A DNA stretch of 64,000 nucleotides from Streptomyces sp. CG4 (GCF_041080655.1 NZ_CP163525.1:4278001-4342000); one strand, 5' to 3'; positions 42,609-51,506 are shown, numbered from the stretch's first letter. Translations and numbers: made by a program. The notes: a model not told the origin generated them from the letters alone.

Positions 42609-44447
42609 ATGTCTGTCAGGATAGATGGGGAAATGTCGGGCGAGGTTCCGAGCCGATCAAGCCGGGCGCGGCGCATACTGCGCGGCCCGCGCCCCGAGGC
42701 CGTTCCCGTCCTGGTCGGCAGGGCGGCCGCGCTCGTGGGCGTCCTGGACATTGCCGCGGGTGTGTTCCCGCGCTTCCGTCACAGCCGTATGCACGCTATC
42801 GCCGAGGTGCTGCCGGGCTCGTTCGGGCCCTTCGCCGCAGCGCTCTCGCTGAGTGCCGGCGTGCTGTTGCTGCTGCTCGCGCACGGGATCAAGCGGCGCA
42901 AGCGCCGGGCATGGCGGGCCGCGGTCGCGCTGCTGCCGGCAGGTGCGGCGGCGCAGTTCGCCTACCGGCACTCGATCGTCGGCGTGCTGATCGCGGTCGC
43001 GCTGCTCGTGCCGCTGCTGCTCCATCGTGACCAGTTCTCGGCCCTGCCGGACCCGCGCAGCAGGTGGCGAGCTCTTACCAACTTCGTACTTATGAGTGCC
43101 GGTTCCCTGGTCCTCGGCCTCGTGATCGTCAGCGTGCACCCGCACCGGACGATCGGTGACCCGAGCCTGGCCGACCGACTGACGCACGTCGTCTACGGCC
43201 TGTTCGGCTTCGAGGGCCCGGTCGACTACCAGGGCAACACGTCCTGGACCGTCGCCTTCTCGCTCGGCGCGCTCGGCTGGATCACCGCCGTCACCACCAT
43301 CTACCTGGCGTTCCGCCCCGAGCACCCGGCCGCGCGCCTCACCGAGGAGGACGAGTCCCGGCTGCGGGCCCTGCTGGAGAAGCACGGCAGCCGCGACTCC
43401 CTCGGCCACTTCGCGCTGCGCCGTGACAAGGCCGTCGTCTTCTCGCCCAGCGGCAAGGCCGCGGTCACCTACCGCGTCATCTCCGGTGTGATGCTCGCCA
43501 GCGGCGACCCCATCGGTGACGTCGAGGCCTGGCCCGGCGCGATCGAGCGCTTCATGGACGAGGCCAAGGCCCACTCCTGGACCCCGGCCGTCGTGGGCTG
43601 CTCGGAGACGGGCGGCGAGGTGTGGACCCGGGAGACGGGCCTGGACGCCCTGGAGCTGGGCGACGAGGCGGTGGTGGACGTCGCGGATTTCTCGCTCGCC
43701 GGACGCGCGATGCGCAACGTACGACAGATGGTCAAGCGCATCGAGCGGGCCGGCTACGAAACCCGAGTACGGCGCATCCGTGACGTCGGCGAGGCCGAGC
43801 TGGAGCGCATCCGCCGGGCCGCGGAGGACTGGCGCGGCACCGACACCGAGCGCGGCTTCTCGATGGCTCTCGGCCGCATCGGCGACCCCTCCGACGGCGA
43901 CTGCCTGATCGCCACCGCGCACAAGCAGGACGACGAGCCCGGCGAGTACGGCGACCTGAAGGCGGTCCTGCACTTCGTGCCCTGGGGCAAGGACGGCGCG
44001 TCGCTGGACCTGATGCGCCGCGACCGCAGCGCCGACCCCGGCATGAACGAACTGCTGATCGTCGCCGCCCTGCAGGCCGCGCCGAAGTTCGGCATCGCCC
44101 GGGTCTCGTTGAACTTCGCGATGTTCCGCTCCGCCCTCGCGCGCGGGGAGAAGATCGGCGCCGGTCCGGTGCTGCGTGCCTGGCGCGGGCTGCTGGTGTT
44201 CCTCTCGCGCTGGTTCCAGATCGAGTCGCTGTACAAGTTCAACGCCAAGTTCCAGCCGCGCTGGGAACCGCGGTTCATGGTCTACCGCGCCACGACGGAC
44301 CTGCCCCGCATCGGCTTCGCCACCATGCAGGCGGAGGGCTTCGTCGACCTCGCGCTCCCGCTCCCGCGCGCCCTGCGCCGGCGCAAGGCGGCAGCCGAGC
44401 GCCCCTGCGCGCACTCCCTCGCGGAAACGGACATGCGCGCGGCCTGA
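42609..44447 (+). CDS. MprF-like protein (phosphatidylglycerol lysyltransferase domain)
   Basis: A 612-residue protein with six or seven N-terminal membrane helices (from ALVGVLDIAAGVFPRF to FSLGALGWITAVTTIYLAF) and a C-terminal DUF2156/MprF catalytic domain with LRALLEKHGSRDSLGHFALRRDK, SGVMLASGDPIGDVEAWPGAI, RNVRQMVKRIERAGYE and MNELLIVAALQAAPKFGIARVSLNFAMFRS. MprF adds lysine from tRNA to phosphatidylglycerol, lowering negative charge and resisting cationic peptides. Starts at 42549, 42609 and 42633 are all possible; 42609 leaves a normal leader from the ECF promoter. It likely belongs to the SigE envelope response encoded at 4629-7913. Confidence 0.87.
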   Translation: MSVRIDGEMSGEVPSRSSRARRILRGPRPEAVPVLVGRAAALVGVLDIAAGVFPRFRHSRMHAIAEVLPGSFGPFAAALSLSAGVLLLLLAHGIKRRKRRAWRAAVALLPAGAAAQFAYRHSIVGVLIAVALLVPLLLHRDQFSALPDPRSRWRALTNFVLMSAGSLVLGLVIVSVHPHRTIGDPSLADRLTHVVYGLFGFEGPVDYQGNTSWTVAFSLGALGWITAVTTIYLAFRPEHPAARLTEEDESRLRALLEKHGSRDSLGHFALRRDKAVVFSPSGKAAVTYRVISGVMLASGDPIGDVEAWPGAIERFMDEAKAHSWTPAVVGCSETGGEVWTRETGLDALELGDEAVVDVADFSLAGRAMRNVRQMVKRIERAGYETRVRRIRDVGEAELERIRRAAEDWRGTDTERGFSMALGRIGDPSDGDCLIATAHKQDDEPGEYGDLKAVLHFVPWGKDGASLDLMRRDRSADPGMNELLIVAALQAAPKFGIARVSLNFAMFRSALARGEKIGAGPVLRAWRGLLVFLSRWFQIESLYKFNAKFQPRWEPRFMVYRATTDLPRIGFATMQAEGFVDLALPLPRALRRRKAAAERPCAHSLAETDMRAA

Positions 44448-44500
44448 GCGCCGTGCCACGACGCTGAGCACCGCGCAAGCGAGCGGTGCGACCGAGGACC

Positions 44501-44549
44501 GGCCCGGGCGGGCGTCCCACCCCTCCAGCTCGGGGTCTCCGCCCGGGCC
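44501..44549 (+). terminator. Terminator hairpin after the MprF-like gene
   Basis: GGCCCGGGCGG (44501-44511) pairs with CCGCCCGGGCC (44539-44549), an 11-bp perfect stem with a 27-base loop, before the folP promoter. Confidence 0.65.
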
Positions 44550-44578
44550 GCCGCGCATTCCCGGCGCCCCGCTGGGCC

Positions 44579-44590
44579 TACGCTGAACGT
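44579..44590 (+). promoter_or_regulatory. Leaderless-type promoter of folP
   Basis: TACGCT (44579-44584), 6 bases, ATG at 44591; identical hexamer and spacing to the promoter at 37748. Confidence 0.6.
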
Positions 44591-45556
44591 ATGAACAGCC
44601 ACAGCGGGCGCGGCCAGGCGCCCGGCTTTCCGCCATGGGACCGGTGCGCGGTCATGGGTGTGGTCAACGTCACCCCCGACTCCTTCTCCGACGGCGGCCG
44701 CTGGTTCGACACGACCGCCGCCGTGAAGCGCGGCCTGGACCTCGTGTCCGAAGGCGCAGACCTGGTCGACGTCGGCGGCGAGTCCACCCGCCCCGGCGCC
44801 ACCCGCGTCGACGAGGCCGAGGAACTCCGGCGGGTCGTCCCGGTCGTCCGCGGCCTCGCCTCCGAAGGCGTCGTCGTCTCCGTCGACACCATGCGCGCCT
44901 CCGTCGCCGAGCAGTCCCTCGCGGCCGGCGCCGCCCTCGTCAACGACGTCAGCGGCGGCCTCGCCGACCCCGCGATGATCCCGGCGGTCGCCGACACGGG
45001 CGCCCCGTTCGTCGTCATGCACTGGCGCGGCTTCCTCCAGGGCGACAGCGTCAGGGGCGTCTACGAGGACGTCGTCACCGAAGTCGTGGACGAGCTGCAC
45101 GCACGCGTGGAGGCCGTTCTGGCGGGCGGGATCGCGCCCGACCGCATCATCGTCGACCCCGGCCTCGGCTTCTCCAAGGACGCCGAGCACGACCTCACGC
45201 TCCTCGCCCACCTCGACCGCCTGCGCGCCCTCGGGTACCCCCTGCTCGTGGCCGCCTCCCGCAAGCGGTTCCTCGGCCGCGTCCTCGCCGGCCCGGACGG
45301 CGCGCCCCCGCCGGCCCGCGAGCGCGACGCCGCCACGGCCGCCGTCTCCGCACTCGCGGCGCACTCCGGCGCGTGGGCGGTGCGCGTACACGAGGTGCGC
45401 GCCACCGCGGACGCGGTACGGGTCGCGCGCGCCGTGGAACAGGCGCGGACGGCGGGGTCGGCGCCGGGCGCGGGAGCGGGAAGTGAACGCGGGGCGCGTG
45501 ATGCACAGCACACGCTGGGCGCCGCGGGCGAGCGCGGGGCGGAAGGAGCCCGGTGA
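44591..45556 (+). CDS. folP: Dihydropteroate synthase
   Basis: FolP joins 4-aminobenzoate to dihydropterin pyrophosphate; it is the sulfonamide target. The 321-residue protein shows MGVVNVTPDSFSDGG, DVGGESTRPGA, NDVSGG, the loop PFVVMHWRG and LVAASRKRFLGR of the TIM barrel. After the enzyme a tail of about 40 residues rich in Gly, Ala and Glu runs to the stop. The TGA overlaps the next start (GTGA at 45553-45556). It heads the fol gene run. Confidence 0.95.
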   Translation: MNSHSGRGQAPGFPPWDRCAVMGVVNVTPDSFSDGGRWFDTTAAVKRGLDLVSEGADLVDVGGESTRPGATRVDEAEELRRVVPVVRGLASEGVVVSVDTMRASVAEQSLAAGAALVNDVSGGLADPAMIPAVADTGAPFVVMHWRGFLQGDSVRGVYEDVVTEVVDELHARVEAVLAGGIAPDRIIVDPGLGFSKDAEHDLTLLAHLDRLRALGYPLLVAASRKRFLGRVLAGPDGAPPPARERDAATAAVSALAAHSGAWAVRVHEVRATADAVRVARAVEQARTAGSAPGAGAGSERGARDAQHTLGAAGERGAEGAR

Positions 45557-46086
45557 GCGCCCCTCATACCGACGTCGAACAGGTGGAGGCCGCCAACACC
45601 GCCTTCTACGAGGCGATGGAACGCGGTGACTTCGAGGAGCTGTCCTCGCTCTGGCTCACCCCCGCCGACCTGGGCGTCGACGAGGAGTACCACGACCCGG
45701 CGGACACTGGCGTGATCTCCTGCGTCCACCCCGGCTGGCCGGTGCTCACCGGCCGCGGCGAGGTCCTCAGGTCGTACGCCCTGATCATGGCCAACACCGA
45801 CTACATCCAGTTCTTCCTCACCGATGTGCACGTCTCCGTCACCGGCGACACCGCGCTGGTGACCTGCACCGAGAACATCCTCAGTGGCGGCCCCGCCCCG
45901 AAGGACGGCGCGGAACTGGGACCGCTGGTCGGCCAGCTCGTCGTCGCCACGAACGTGTTCCGGCGCACGCCCTCCGGCTGGAAGCTCTGGTCGCACCACG
46001 CCTCCCCCGTCCTGGCGGAGAGCGACGACGAGAACGGGGAGAGCGGCGTCGACGGCGTGAATCCGGACGACGAACCCCTCGGCTGA
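45553..46086 (+). CDS. NTF2/SnoaL-like protein in the folate gene run
   Basis: A 177-residue protein with an NTF2-like cone fold: VEAANTAFYEAMERGDFEELSSLWL at the start, GWPVLTGRGEVLRSYALIM, then VSVTGDTALVTCTENIL and FRRTPSGWKLWSHHASPV. These features suit the SnoaL/DUF4440 group. Members are enzymes or binding proteins with very different substrates. Its 4-base overlap with folP and position before folB and folK suggest a role in pterin or folate chemistry, but no catalytic residue is obvious. The last 25 residues are acidic and unfolded. Confidence 0.84.
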   Translation: MSAPHTDVEQVEAANTAFYEAMERGDFEELSSLWLTPADLGVDEEYHDPADTGVISCVHPGWPVLTGRGEVLRSYALIMANTDYIQFFLTDVHVSVTGDTALVTCTENILSGGPAPKDGAELGPLVGQLVVATNVFRRTPSGWKLWSHHASPVLAESDDENGESGVDGVNPDDEPLG

Positions 46087-46335
46087 GCGGGCGGCCCCCG
46101 GCACAGGGAGGAAGAAGTGGTTGGAATCACCTACCCCGGGGTAGGAGCCGCTACCAACCCATGACACCGCCGGGTTTTCCCGGGGAAACACGAGATGAAC
46201 CCTCGTGCTCCCGGCCCGGGCCCGCGCCCCGCAGCCCGGCTTTGTCAGTGCCCGCAGGTAGATTCGTCTGAAGCCGGTGTGCCGCCCGCACGCGGTACGG
46301 GCCGGTCATTCCCGACGATTGCAGGAGTGATTCGC
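46087..46335 (+). other. 249-base gap before folB with stacked inverted repeats
   Basis: CCTACCCCGGGGTAGG at 46130-46145 is a perfect 16-bp palindrome, flanked by GGTTGG (46119-46124) and CCAACC (46154-46159) as outer arms. CACGAG-N7-CTCGTG at 46189-46207 makes another hairpin. AGGAG at 46323-46327 is the folB ribosome site. It may hold a terminator, a promoter or an RNA control element; no known riboswitch was recognised. Confidence 0.5.
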
Positions 46336-46695
46336 GTGGATCGTGTCGCGCTGCGCGGCCTCAAGGCCCGCGGGCACCACGGCGTGTTCCCCAAGGAGCG
46401 CGAGGAGGGCCAGACCTTCATCGTCGACCTCGTCCTGGGGCTGGACACCCGGTCGGCCGCGGCCGACGACGACCTGGCGAAGACCGTGCACTACGGCGTC
46501 GTGGCCGAGGAGGTCGCGGCCGTGGTGGGGGGCGAGCCGGTGGATCTCATCGAGACTCTCGCCGAGCGGATCGCCCAGACCTGCCTGAAGCACGAAGGGG
46601 TCCAGGAGGTGGAGGTGTGCGTCCACAAACCGGACGCGCCGATCACCGTCCCCTTCGACGATGTGACCGTCACCATCACCCGGAGCCGAGTATGA
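46336..46695 (+). CDS. folB: Dihydroneopterin aldolase
   Basis: FolB cuts dihydroneopterin to 6-hydroxymethyl-dihydropterin and glycolaldehyde. The 119 residues contain the family pattern LRGLKARGHHGVFPKEREEGQTFIVDLVL, HYGVVAEEV and the catalytic-site LIETLAERIAQTCL, ending VCVHKPDAPI. GTG 46336 has AGGAG 8 bases before it; the frame is open upstream but lacks a better start. folK follows with a 4-base overlap. Confidence 0.95.
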   Translation: MDRVALRGLKARGHHGVFPKEREEGQTFIVDLVLGLDTRSAAADDDLAKTVHYGVVAEEVAAVVGGEPVDLIETLAERIAQTCLKHEGVQEVEVCVHKPDAPITVPFDDVTVTITRSRV

Positions 46696-47303
46696 CCCGA
46701 TCTTTCCTCCAGGGTCACAGCGACCCGACCGTCCAGCCGGTGCCCGCCTCGGTCGTCGAGCAGGTCGACGCGGCCGACACGACCCTGCAGAACCCCAAAT
46801 GGGCCGTGATCTCCATCGGCTCCAACCTCGGCAACCGTCTGGAGACCCTCCAGGGTGCCGTCGACGCCCTGGAGGACACCCCCGGTGTCCGCGTGAAGGC
46901 CGTCTCCCCGGTGTACGAGACCGAGCCCTGGGGCGTGGCGCCCGGCAGCCAGCCGTCGTTCTTCAACGCCGTCGTGGTCCTCAAGACCACTCTGCCCCCC
47001 GCCTCCCTCCTGGAGCGGGCGCACGCCATCGAGGAGGCGTACCAACGCGTCCGCGACGAGCACTGGGGCCCGCGCACCCTGGACGTCGACATCGTCGCCT
47101 ACGCCGACGTCACCTCCGACGACCCGCAGCTCACCCTGCCCCACCCGCGCGCCCACGAGCGCGCCTTCGTGCTCGCCCCCTGGCACGACGTGGACCCCGA
47201 AGCCCAGCTGCCCGGCCGCGGCACGGTGGCCGAACTGCTGTCCGTCGTCACCCGAGAGGGTGTCGCGCCCCGCGCGGACCTGGAACTCCGACTGCCCGAG
47301 TAG
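46692..47303 (+). CDS. folK: 2-amino-4-hydroxy-6-hydroxymethyldihydropteridine pyrophosphokinase
   Basis: FolK transfers pyrophosphate from ATP to hydroxymethyl-dihydropterin. The 203-residue protein begins with about 35 residues not found in E. coli FolK, then AVISIGSNLGNRLETLQGAVDAL, VYETEPWGV, and the signature WGPRTLDVDIV with the metal-binding aspartates, and LPHPRAHERAFVL. Its ATG overlaps the folB stop (ATGA at 46692-46695). Together with folP, folB and the convergent folE it makes most of the pterin branch of folate synthesis. Confidence 0.95.
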   Translation: MTRSFLQGHSDPTVQPVPASVVEQVDAADTTLQNPKWAVISIGSNLGNRLETLQGAVDALEDTPGVRVKAVSPVYETEPWGVAPGSQPSFFNAVVVLKTTLPPASLLERAHAIEEAYQRVRDEHWGPRTLDVDIVAYADVTSDDPQLTLPHPRAHERAFVLAPWHDVDPEAQLPGRGTVAELLSVVTREGVAPRADLELRLPE

Positions 47304-47374
47304 TCGTTAAGGTCAAGACGACAAGGTCGACACGACCGCAGTCCGGACCGGTCCGGGGGAGCTGAAGGGACACC

Positions 47375-47863
47375 GTGAGAGAGCTGCGCATCAGGGTGCT
47401 GGCGGGCGTGTTCGTCGTGGCCGGCATCCTGTCCTGGGCGGGCGCCCGCCTCTGGAACTCGATCGGGACCCTTCCCAGCGTCCCCCTGGCCGCGCCCATC
47501 GTGCTCGCCCTGATCGCGGTGGTCCTGCTGTCGACGGCGCTCTCGCTGCGCGCCCGCTTCAAGGCCCAGCGCGAGCGACGCCCCGGCGCGAAGGGCGTCG
47601 ACCCGCTGATGGCCGCCCGCGCGGTCGTCTTCGGCCAGGCCAGCGCCCTGGTCGCCGCCCTCGTCGCCGGCATGTACGGCGGCACGGGCGTCTTCCTGCT
47701 GGAGCTGCTCGACATCCCGGTCCGCCGCGACCAGGCCCTCTACGCCGGCTTCTCGGTCCTGGCGGGCATCGGCGTGATAGCTGCGGCCATGTTCCTGGAG
47801 CGGGTGTGCAAGCTCCCGGAGGACGACGACCAGAACCCCCCGGGGGCAGAGCCGGCGGCATGA
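47375..47863 (+). CDS. DUF3180 membrane protein
   Basis: A 162-residue protein with four predicted membrane helices (VLAGVFVVAGILSWAG; PLAAPIVLALIAVVLLSTAL; ASALVAALVAGMYGGTGVFLL; AGFSVLAGIGVIAAAMFLE), matching DUF3180, which follows folK in most actinobacteria. Function unknown; conservation of position suggests a link to folate or a neighbouring process. GGGGGAGCTGAAGGG precedes the GTG at 47375. It faces folE tail to tail with 19 bases between. Confidence 0.9.
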   Translation: MRELRIRVLAGVFVVAGILSWAGARLWNSIGTLPSVPLAAPIVLALIAVVLLSTALSLRARFKAQRERRPGAKGVDPLMAARAVVFGQASALVAALVAGMYGGTGVFLLELLDIPVRRDQALYAGFSVLAGIGVIAAAMFLERVCKLPEDDDQNPPGAEPAA

Positions 47864-47882
47864 CCGCCTGAGTGTCACCGGG

Positions 47883-48488
47883 TCAGCGCGCCATGATGAG
47901 GCTCATCGCCTCATTCCGTGTGGCCACGTTCCGCAGCTGGCCACGGACGGCCGACGTTATGGTCTTCGCCCCCGGCTTGCGGATGCCGCGCATGGACATG
48001 CACATGTGCTCGCACTCGATGACCACGATCACGCCTCGCGGCTCCAGGATCGTCATCAGGGAGTCGGCGATCTGCGTCGTGAGACGTTCCTGCACCTGGG
48101 GGCGGCGCGCGAAGACGTCCACGAGCCGGGCCAGCTTGGACAGACCGGTGATCTTCCCGGACGTCGACGGGATGTAACCGACGTGCGCGACTCCGCGGAA
48201 CGGCACCAGATGATGCTCACAGGTGCTGTAGACCTCGATGTCCTTCACCAGGACCATCTCGTCGTGCCCCAGGTCGAACGTCGTCGTCAGGACGTCCTCG
48301 GGCTTCTGCCACAGGCCCGCGAAGATCTCCTTGTACGCCCGTGCCACCCGAGCCGGGGTCTCCCGCAGGCCTTCGCGCTCCGGGTCCTCGCCGACCGCGA
48401 TCAGCAGCTCGCGTACGGCGTTCTCGGCGCGCTTCTCGTCGAACTCGCCGATGTGGCCCTCGCCGTCCAGCGTCACGGGGTCGGTCAT
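47883..48488 (-). CDS. folE: GTP cyclohydrolase I
   Basis: FolE opens GTP to dihydroneopterin triphosphate, the first pterin step. The 201-residue protein holds the zinc site in STCEHHLVPFRGVAHVGYIP and the later cysteine in VVIECEHMCMSMRGIRKPGA, plus GLSKLARLVDVFARRPQVQERLT. ATG at 48488 starts MTDPVTLDGEGHIGEFDEKR. It is on the strand opposite folP-folB-folK, and behind ftsH with a terminator between, so it has its own promoter in the 48489-48551 gap. Confidence 0.96.
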   Translation of the reverse strand: MTDPVTLDGEGHIGEFDEKRAENAVRELLIAVGEDPEREGLRETPARVARAYKEIFAGLWQKPEDVLTTTFDLGHDEMVLVKDIEVYSTCEHHLVPFRGVAHVGYIPSTSGKITGLSKLARLVDVFARRPQVQERLTTQIADSLMTILEPRGVIVVIECEHMCMSMRGIRKPGAKTITSAVRGQLRNVATRNEAMSLIMAR

Positions 48489-48551
48489 CTGGTTCCTCGT
48501 TCCTGAGCCTTCACATGTGACGGCAGCCACATGTTCACCTTGCGGACATAA

Positions 48552-48594
48552 GAACGCCGCGCCCCCAGGCTAAAACCTGGTGGACGCGGCGTTC
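48552..48594 (-). terminator. ftsH terminator
   Basis: GAACGCCGCG (48552-48561) and CGCGGCGTTC (48585-48594) pair perfectly, with an inner CCAGG/CCTGG stem; on the minus strand TTATG follows. Confidence 0.85.
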
Positions 48595-48621
48595 ATTCCG
48601 GGCCGGTTGGCCGAAAAGCCG

Positions 48622-50661
48622 TCAGCTCTCCGGGCGGTCCTCCGGGGTCTGGTCCGTCACCGGGGCCGACTCCGTGGCGGTGGCCTTGACCGTGCTGATC
48701 GCGGCCGTCGCGCCGTTCGCACCGTTGGTCAGTGCCAGCTCCTTCGGGGAGAGCACCGGCGGGCGGGTGGACGGGGTGCGGCGCGAGGAACCGGTCCACG
48801 CGGGCCGCGGCGGGCGCTTGACGATCGGGGCGAAGATCTCGGCGATCTCCTCCTTGCCCAGGGTCTCCTTCTCCAGCAGGTGAAGGACGAGCTGGTCGAG
48901 CACGTCGCGGTTCTCGACCAGGATCTCCCAGGCCTCGTTGTGCGCGTTCTCGATGAGCTTCTTGACCTCTTCGTCGACCAGCGCGGCGACCTCTTCCGAG
49001 TAGTCGCGCTGGTGAGCCATCTCACGGCCGAGGAACGGCTCGCTGTTGTCGCCGCCGAACTTGATGGCGCCGAGCCGCTCGGTCATGCCGTACTGGGTGA
49101 CCATCGCGCGGGCCAGGTTGGTGGCCTTCTCGATGTCGTTCGCGGCGCCGGTCGTCGGGTCGTGGAAGACCAGTTCCTCGGCCGCGCGGCCGCCCAGCAT
49201 GTAGCCGAGCTGGTCGAGCATCTCGTTGCGCGTGGTCGAGTACTTGTCCTCGTCGGGCAGAACCATCGTGTAACCGAGGGCGCGGCCGCGGGACAGGATC
49301 GTGATCTTGTGGACCGGGTCGGAGTTCGGCGAGGCCGCCGCGACCAGGGCGTGACCGCCCTCGTGGTACGCGGTGATCTTCTTCTCCTTGTCCGACATGA
49401 TCCGGGTCCGCTTCTGCGGGCCCGCGACCACGCGGTCGATCGCCTCGTCCAGCGCCTTGTTGTCGATCAGCTTCTGGTCGCCGCGGGCGGTGAGCAGCGC
49501 TGCCTCGTTCAGCACGTTCGCGAGGTCGGCACCGGTCATGCCCGGGGTGCGGCGGGCGACGGCGGACAGGTCGACGTCGGGCGCGACCGGCTTGCCCTTC
49601 TGGTGAACCTTGAGGATCTCCAGGCGGCCCTGCAGGTCCGGCGGGTCGACCGCGATCTGGCGGTCGAAGCGGCCGGGGCGCAGCAGCGCCGGGTCGAGGA
49701 TGTCGGGCCGGTTGGTGGCGGCGATCAGGATGACGCCGCCCTTGACGTCGAAGCCGTCCATCTCGACGAGCAGCTGGTTCAGCGTCTGCTCGCGCTCGTC
49801 GTGACCACCGCCGAGGCCGGCGCCGCGGTGGCGGCCGACCGCGTCGATCTCGTCGACGAAGACGATCGCCGGGGCGTTCGCCTTGGCCTGCTCGAACAGG
49901 TCACGGACCCGGGAGGCACCGACACCGACGAACATCTCGACGAAGTCGGAACCGGAGATCGAGTAGAAGGGGACGCCCGCCTCGCCGGCGACGGCGCGCG
50001 CGAGCAGGGTCTTGCCCGTACCCGGGCGGCCGTAGAGCAGCACGCCCTTGGGGATCTTGGCGCCGACGGCCTGGAACTTCGCCGGCTCCTGCAGGAACTC
50101 CTTGATCTCGTGGAGCTCCTCGACGGCCTCGTCACAGCCGGCGACGTCGGAGAACGTCGTCTTCGGGGTGTCCTTGGTGATGAGCTTGGCCTTGGACTTG
50201 CCGAAGTTCATCACCCGGGAGCCGCCGCCCTGCATCTGATTCATCAGGAACAGGAAGACGACCACGATCAGGACGAAGGGCAGCAGGGAGAGCAGGACGC
50301 CGACGAACGGGTTCTGCTTGGACGGCGAGACCGTGTAGCCGTCGGGGATCTGCTTGTCCTGGTACTTGGTCTGCAGCGTGCCGGCAATCGTCACGCCCTG
50401 GTCGCCGATGTAGCTCGCCTGGATCTTCGAGCTGCCCTCGACCTTCTGGCCGTCCTTGAGCGTGACCTTGATGCTCTGCTCGTCACCGGTGGTGAGCTTG
50501 GCCGACTGGACCTTGTTGGCGTTGATCGCCGCCACGACCTGGCCGGTGTCCACCGTCTTGTAGCCGCCGGACGAGCCGACGACCTGCATCAACACGACCA
50601 CGGCAAGGACGGCCAGCACGATCCACATGACCGGCCCACGGAAGTATCGCTTCACGTCCAT
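48622..50661 (-). CDS. ftsH: ATP-dependent zinc metalloprotease FtsH
   Basis: FtsH degrades membrane and some cytosolic proteins. The 679-residue protein has a first helix (VMWIVLAVLAVVVLMQVV), an extracytoplasmic part, a second helix (LLSLLPFVLIVVVFLFLM), the AAA+ domain and the zinc protease site HEGGHALVAA. Walker A reads GRPGTGKT instead of the usual GPPGTGKT (R212 in place of a proline). The second region of homology and arginine fingers are normal (NRPDILDPALLRPGRFDRQ). Start: ATG 50661 (MDVKRYFRG) fits other actinobacterial FtsH; ATG 50697 upstream is possible. A terminator follows. Confidence 0.95.
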   Translation of the reverse strand: MDVKRYFRGPVMWIVLAVLAVVVLMQVVGSSGGYKTVDTGQVVAAINANKVQSAKLTTGDEQSIKVTLKDGQKVEGSSKIQASYIGDQGVTIAGTLQTKYQDKQIPDGYTVSPSKQNPFVGVLLSLLPFVLIVVVFLFLMNQMQGGGSRVMNFGKSKAKLITKDTPKTTFSDVAGCDEAVEELHEIKEFLQEPAKFQAVGAKIPKGVLLYGRPGTGKTLLARAVAGEAGVPFYSISGSDFVEMFVGVGASRVRDLFEQAKANAPAIVFVDEIDAVGRHRGAGLGGGHDEREQTLNQLLVEMDGFDVKGGVILIAATNRPDILDPALLRPGRFDRQIAVDPPDLQGRLEILKVHQKGKPVAPDVDLSAVARRTPGMTGADLANVLNEAALLTARGDQKLIDNKALDEAIDRVVAGPQKRTRIMSDKEKKITAYHEGGHALVAAASPNSDPVHKITILSRGRALGYTMVLPDEDKYSTTRNEMLDQLGYMLGGRAAEELVFHDPTTGAANDIEKATNLARAMVTQYGMTERLGAIKFGGDNSEPFLGREMAHQRDYSEEVAALVDEEVKKLIENAHNEAWEILVENRDVLDQLVLHLLEKETLGKEEIAEIFAPIVKRPPRPAWTGSSRRTPSTRPPVLSPKELALTNGANGATAAISTVKATATESAPVTDQTPEDRPES

Positions 50662-50843
50662 CCATACGGAGCGGTGTCGCCCCGTCCCTCCTGCCATAGT
50701 GAGTTTGATAAGACAGTTCTTCTGACGGTACCCCAGCATGGATGCCCGAAGCCGCACGAAGTTGCTTCGACGGCGGGGAAACCCGTCTCTGCATGCTTCA
50801 ACGGCACGGAACCCGCCGGGGTTCCCGATCGTCCTACAGGGCT

Positions 50844-50859
50844 TGAGCCGACTGGCTCA
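50844..50859 (-). terminator. Hairpin at the end of hpt
   Basis: TGAGCC-GACT-GGCTCA forms a perfect 6-bp stem that includes the hpt stop codon. It may weaken read-through into ftsH. Confidence 0.5.
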
Positions 50860-51417
50860 GCCGCCGTAGACGTGGGGCGCGAGCGTACCGACGAACGGCA
50901 GGTTGCGGTACTTCTCGGCGTAGTCGAGGCCGTAGCCGACGACGAACTCGTTCGGGATGTCGAAGCCGACCCACTCGACGTCGATGGCGACCTTGGCCGC
51001 GTCGGGCTTGCGCAGCAGCGTGCACACCTTCAGGGAGGCGGGCTCGCGGGAGCCGAGGTTGTTGATCAGCCAGGACAGGGTCAGGCCGGAGTCGATGATG
51101 TCCTCGACGATCAGGACGTGCTTGCCCTTGATGTCGGTGTCGAGGTCCTTGAGGATCCGCACGACACCGGAGGACTGGGTGCCCGCGCCGTAGGAGGACA
51201 CGGCCATCCAGTCCATGGTGAGGGGGGTGGACAGCGCCCGCGCGAGGTCCGCCATGACCATCACGGCGCCCTTGAGGACGCCGACGATGAGCAGGTCCTT
51301 GCCCTCGTACTCCGCGTCGATCTTCGCGGCCAGCTCGGCCAGCTTCGCGTCGATCTCTTCTTTGCTGATGAGCACCTGCTGGAGGTCGGCACCCATGTCG
51401 TTCGCGTCCACCCGCAT
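50857..51417 (-). CDS. hpt: Hypoxanthine phosphoribosyltransferase
   Basis: Hpt salvages hypoxanthine and guanine with PRPP. The 186-residue protein has the PRPP motif VLIVEDIIDSGLTLSWL, the GVLKGAVMVMADLAR loop and the purine-binding DVEWVGFDIPNEFVVGYGLDY. The ATG at 51417 begins MRVDANDMGADLQQVLISKEE, as in S. coelicolor. It lies between tilS and ftsH; tilS-hpt-ftsH order is conserved from Bacillus to actinobacteria. 89 bases separate it from tilS, so they may share a transcript. Confidence 0.96.
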   Translation of the reverse strand: MRVDANDMGADLQQVLISKEEIDAKLAELAAKIDAEYEGKDLLIVGVLKGAVMVMADLARALSTPLTMDWMAVSSYGAGTQSSGVVRILKDLDTDIKGKHVLIVEDIIDSGLTLSWLINNLGSREPASLKVCTLLRKPDAAKVAIDVEWVGFDIPNEFVVGYGLDYAEKYRNLPFVGTLAPHVYGG

Positions 51418-51506
51418 CACTTTCGGTCGTCCCGCACTTACGGCCGCAGTCACGGCCACCGGCTGCCCGGGCCGGCCGCCGGAGGGTCGCTCCGCGGGGC
51501 CGGGAT

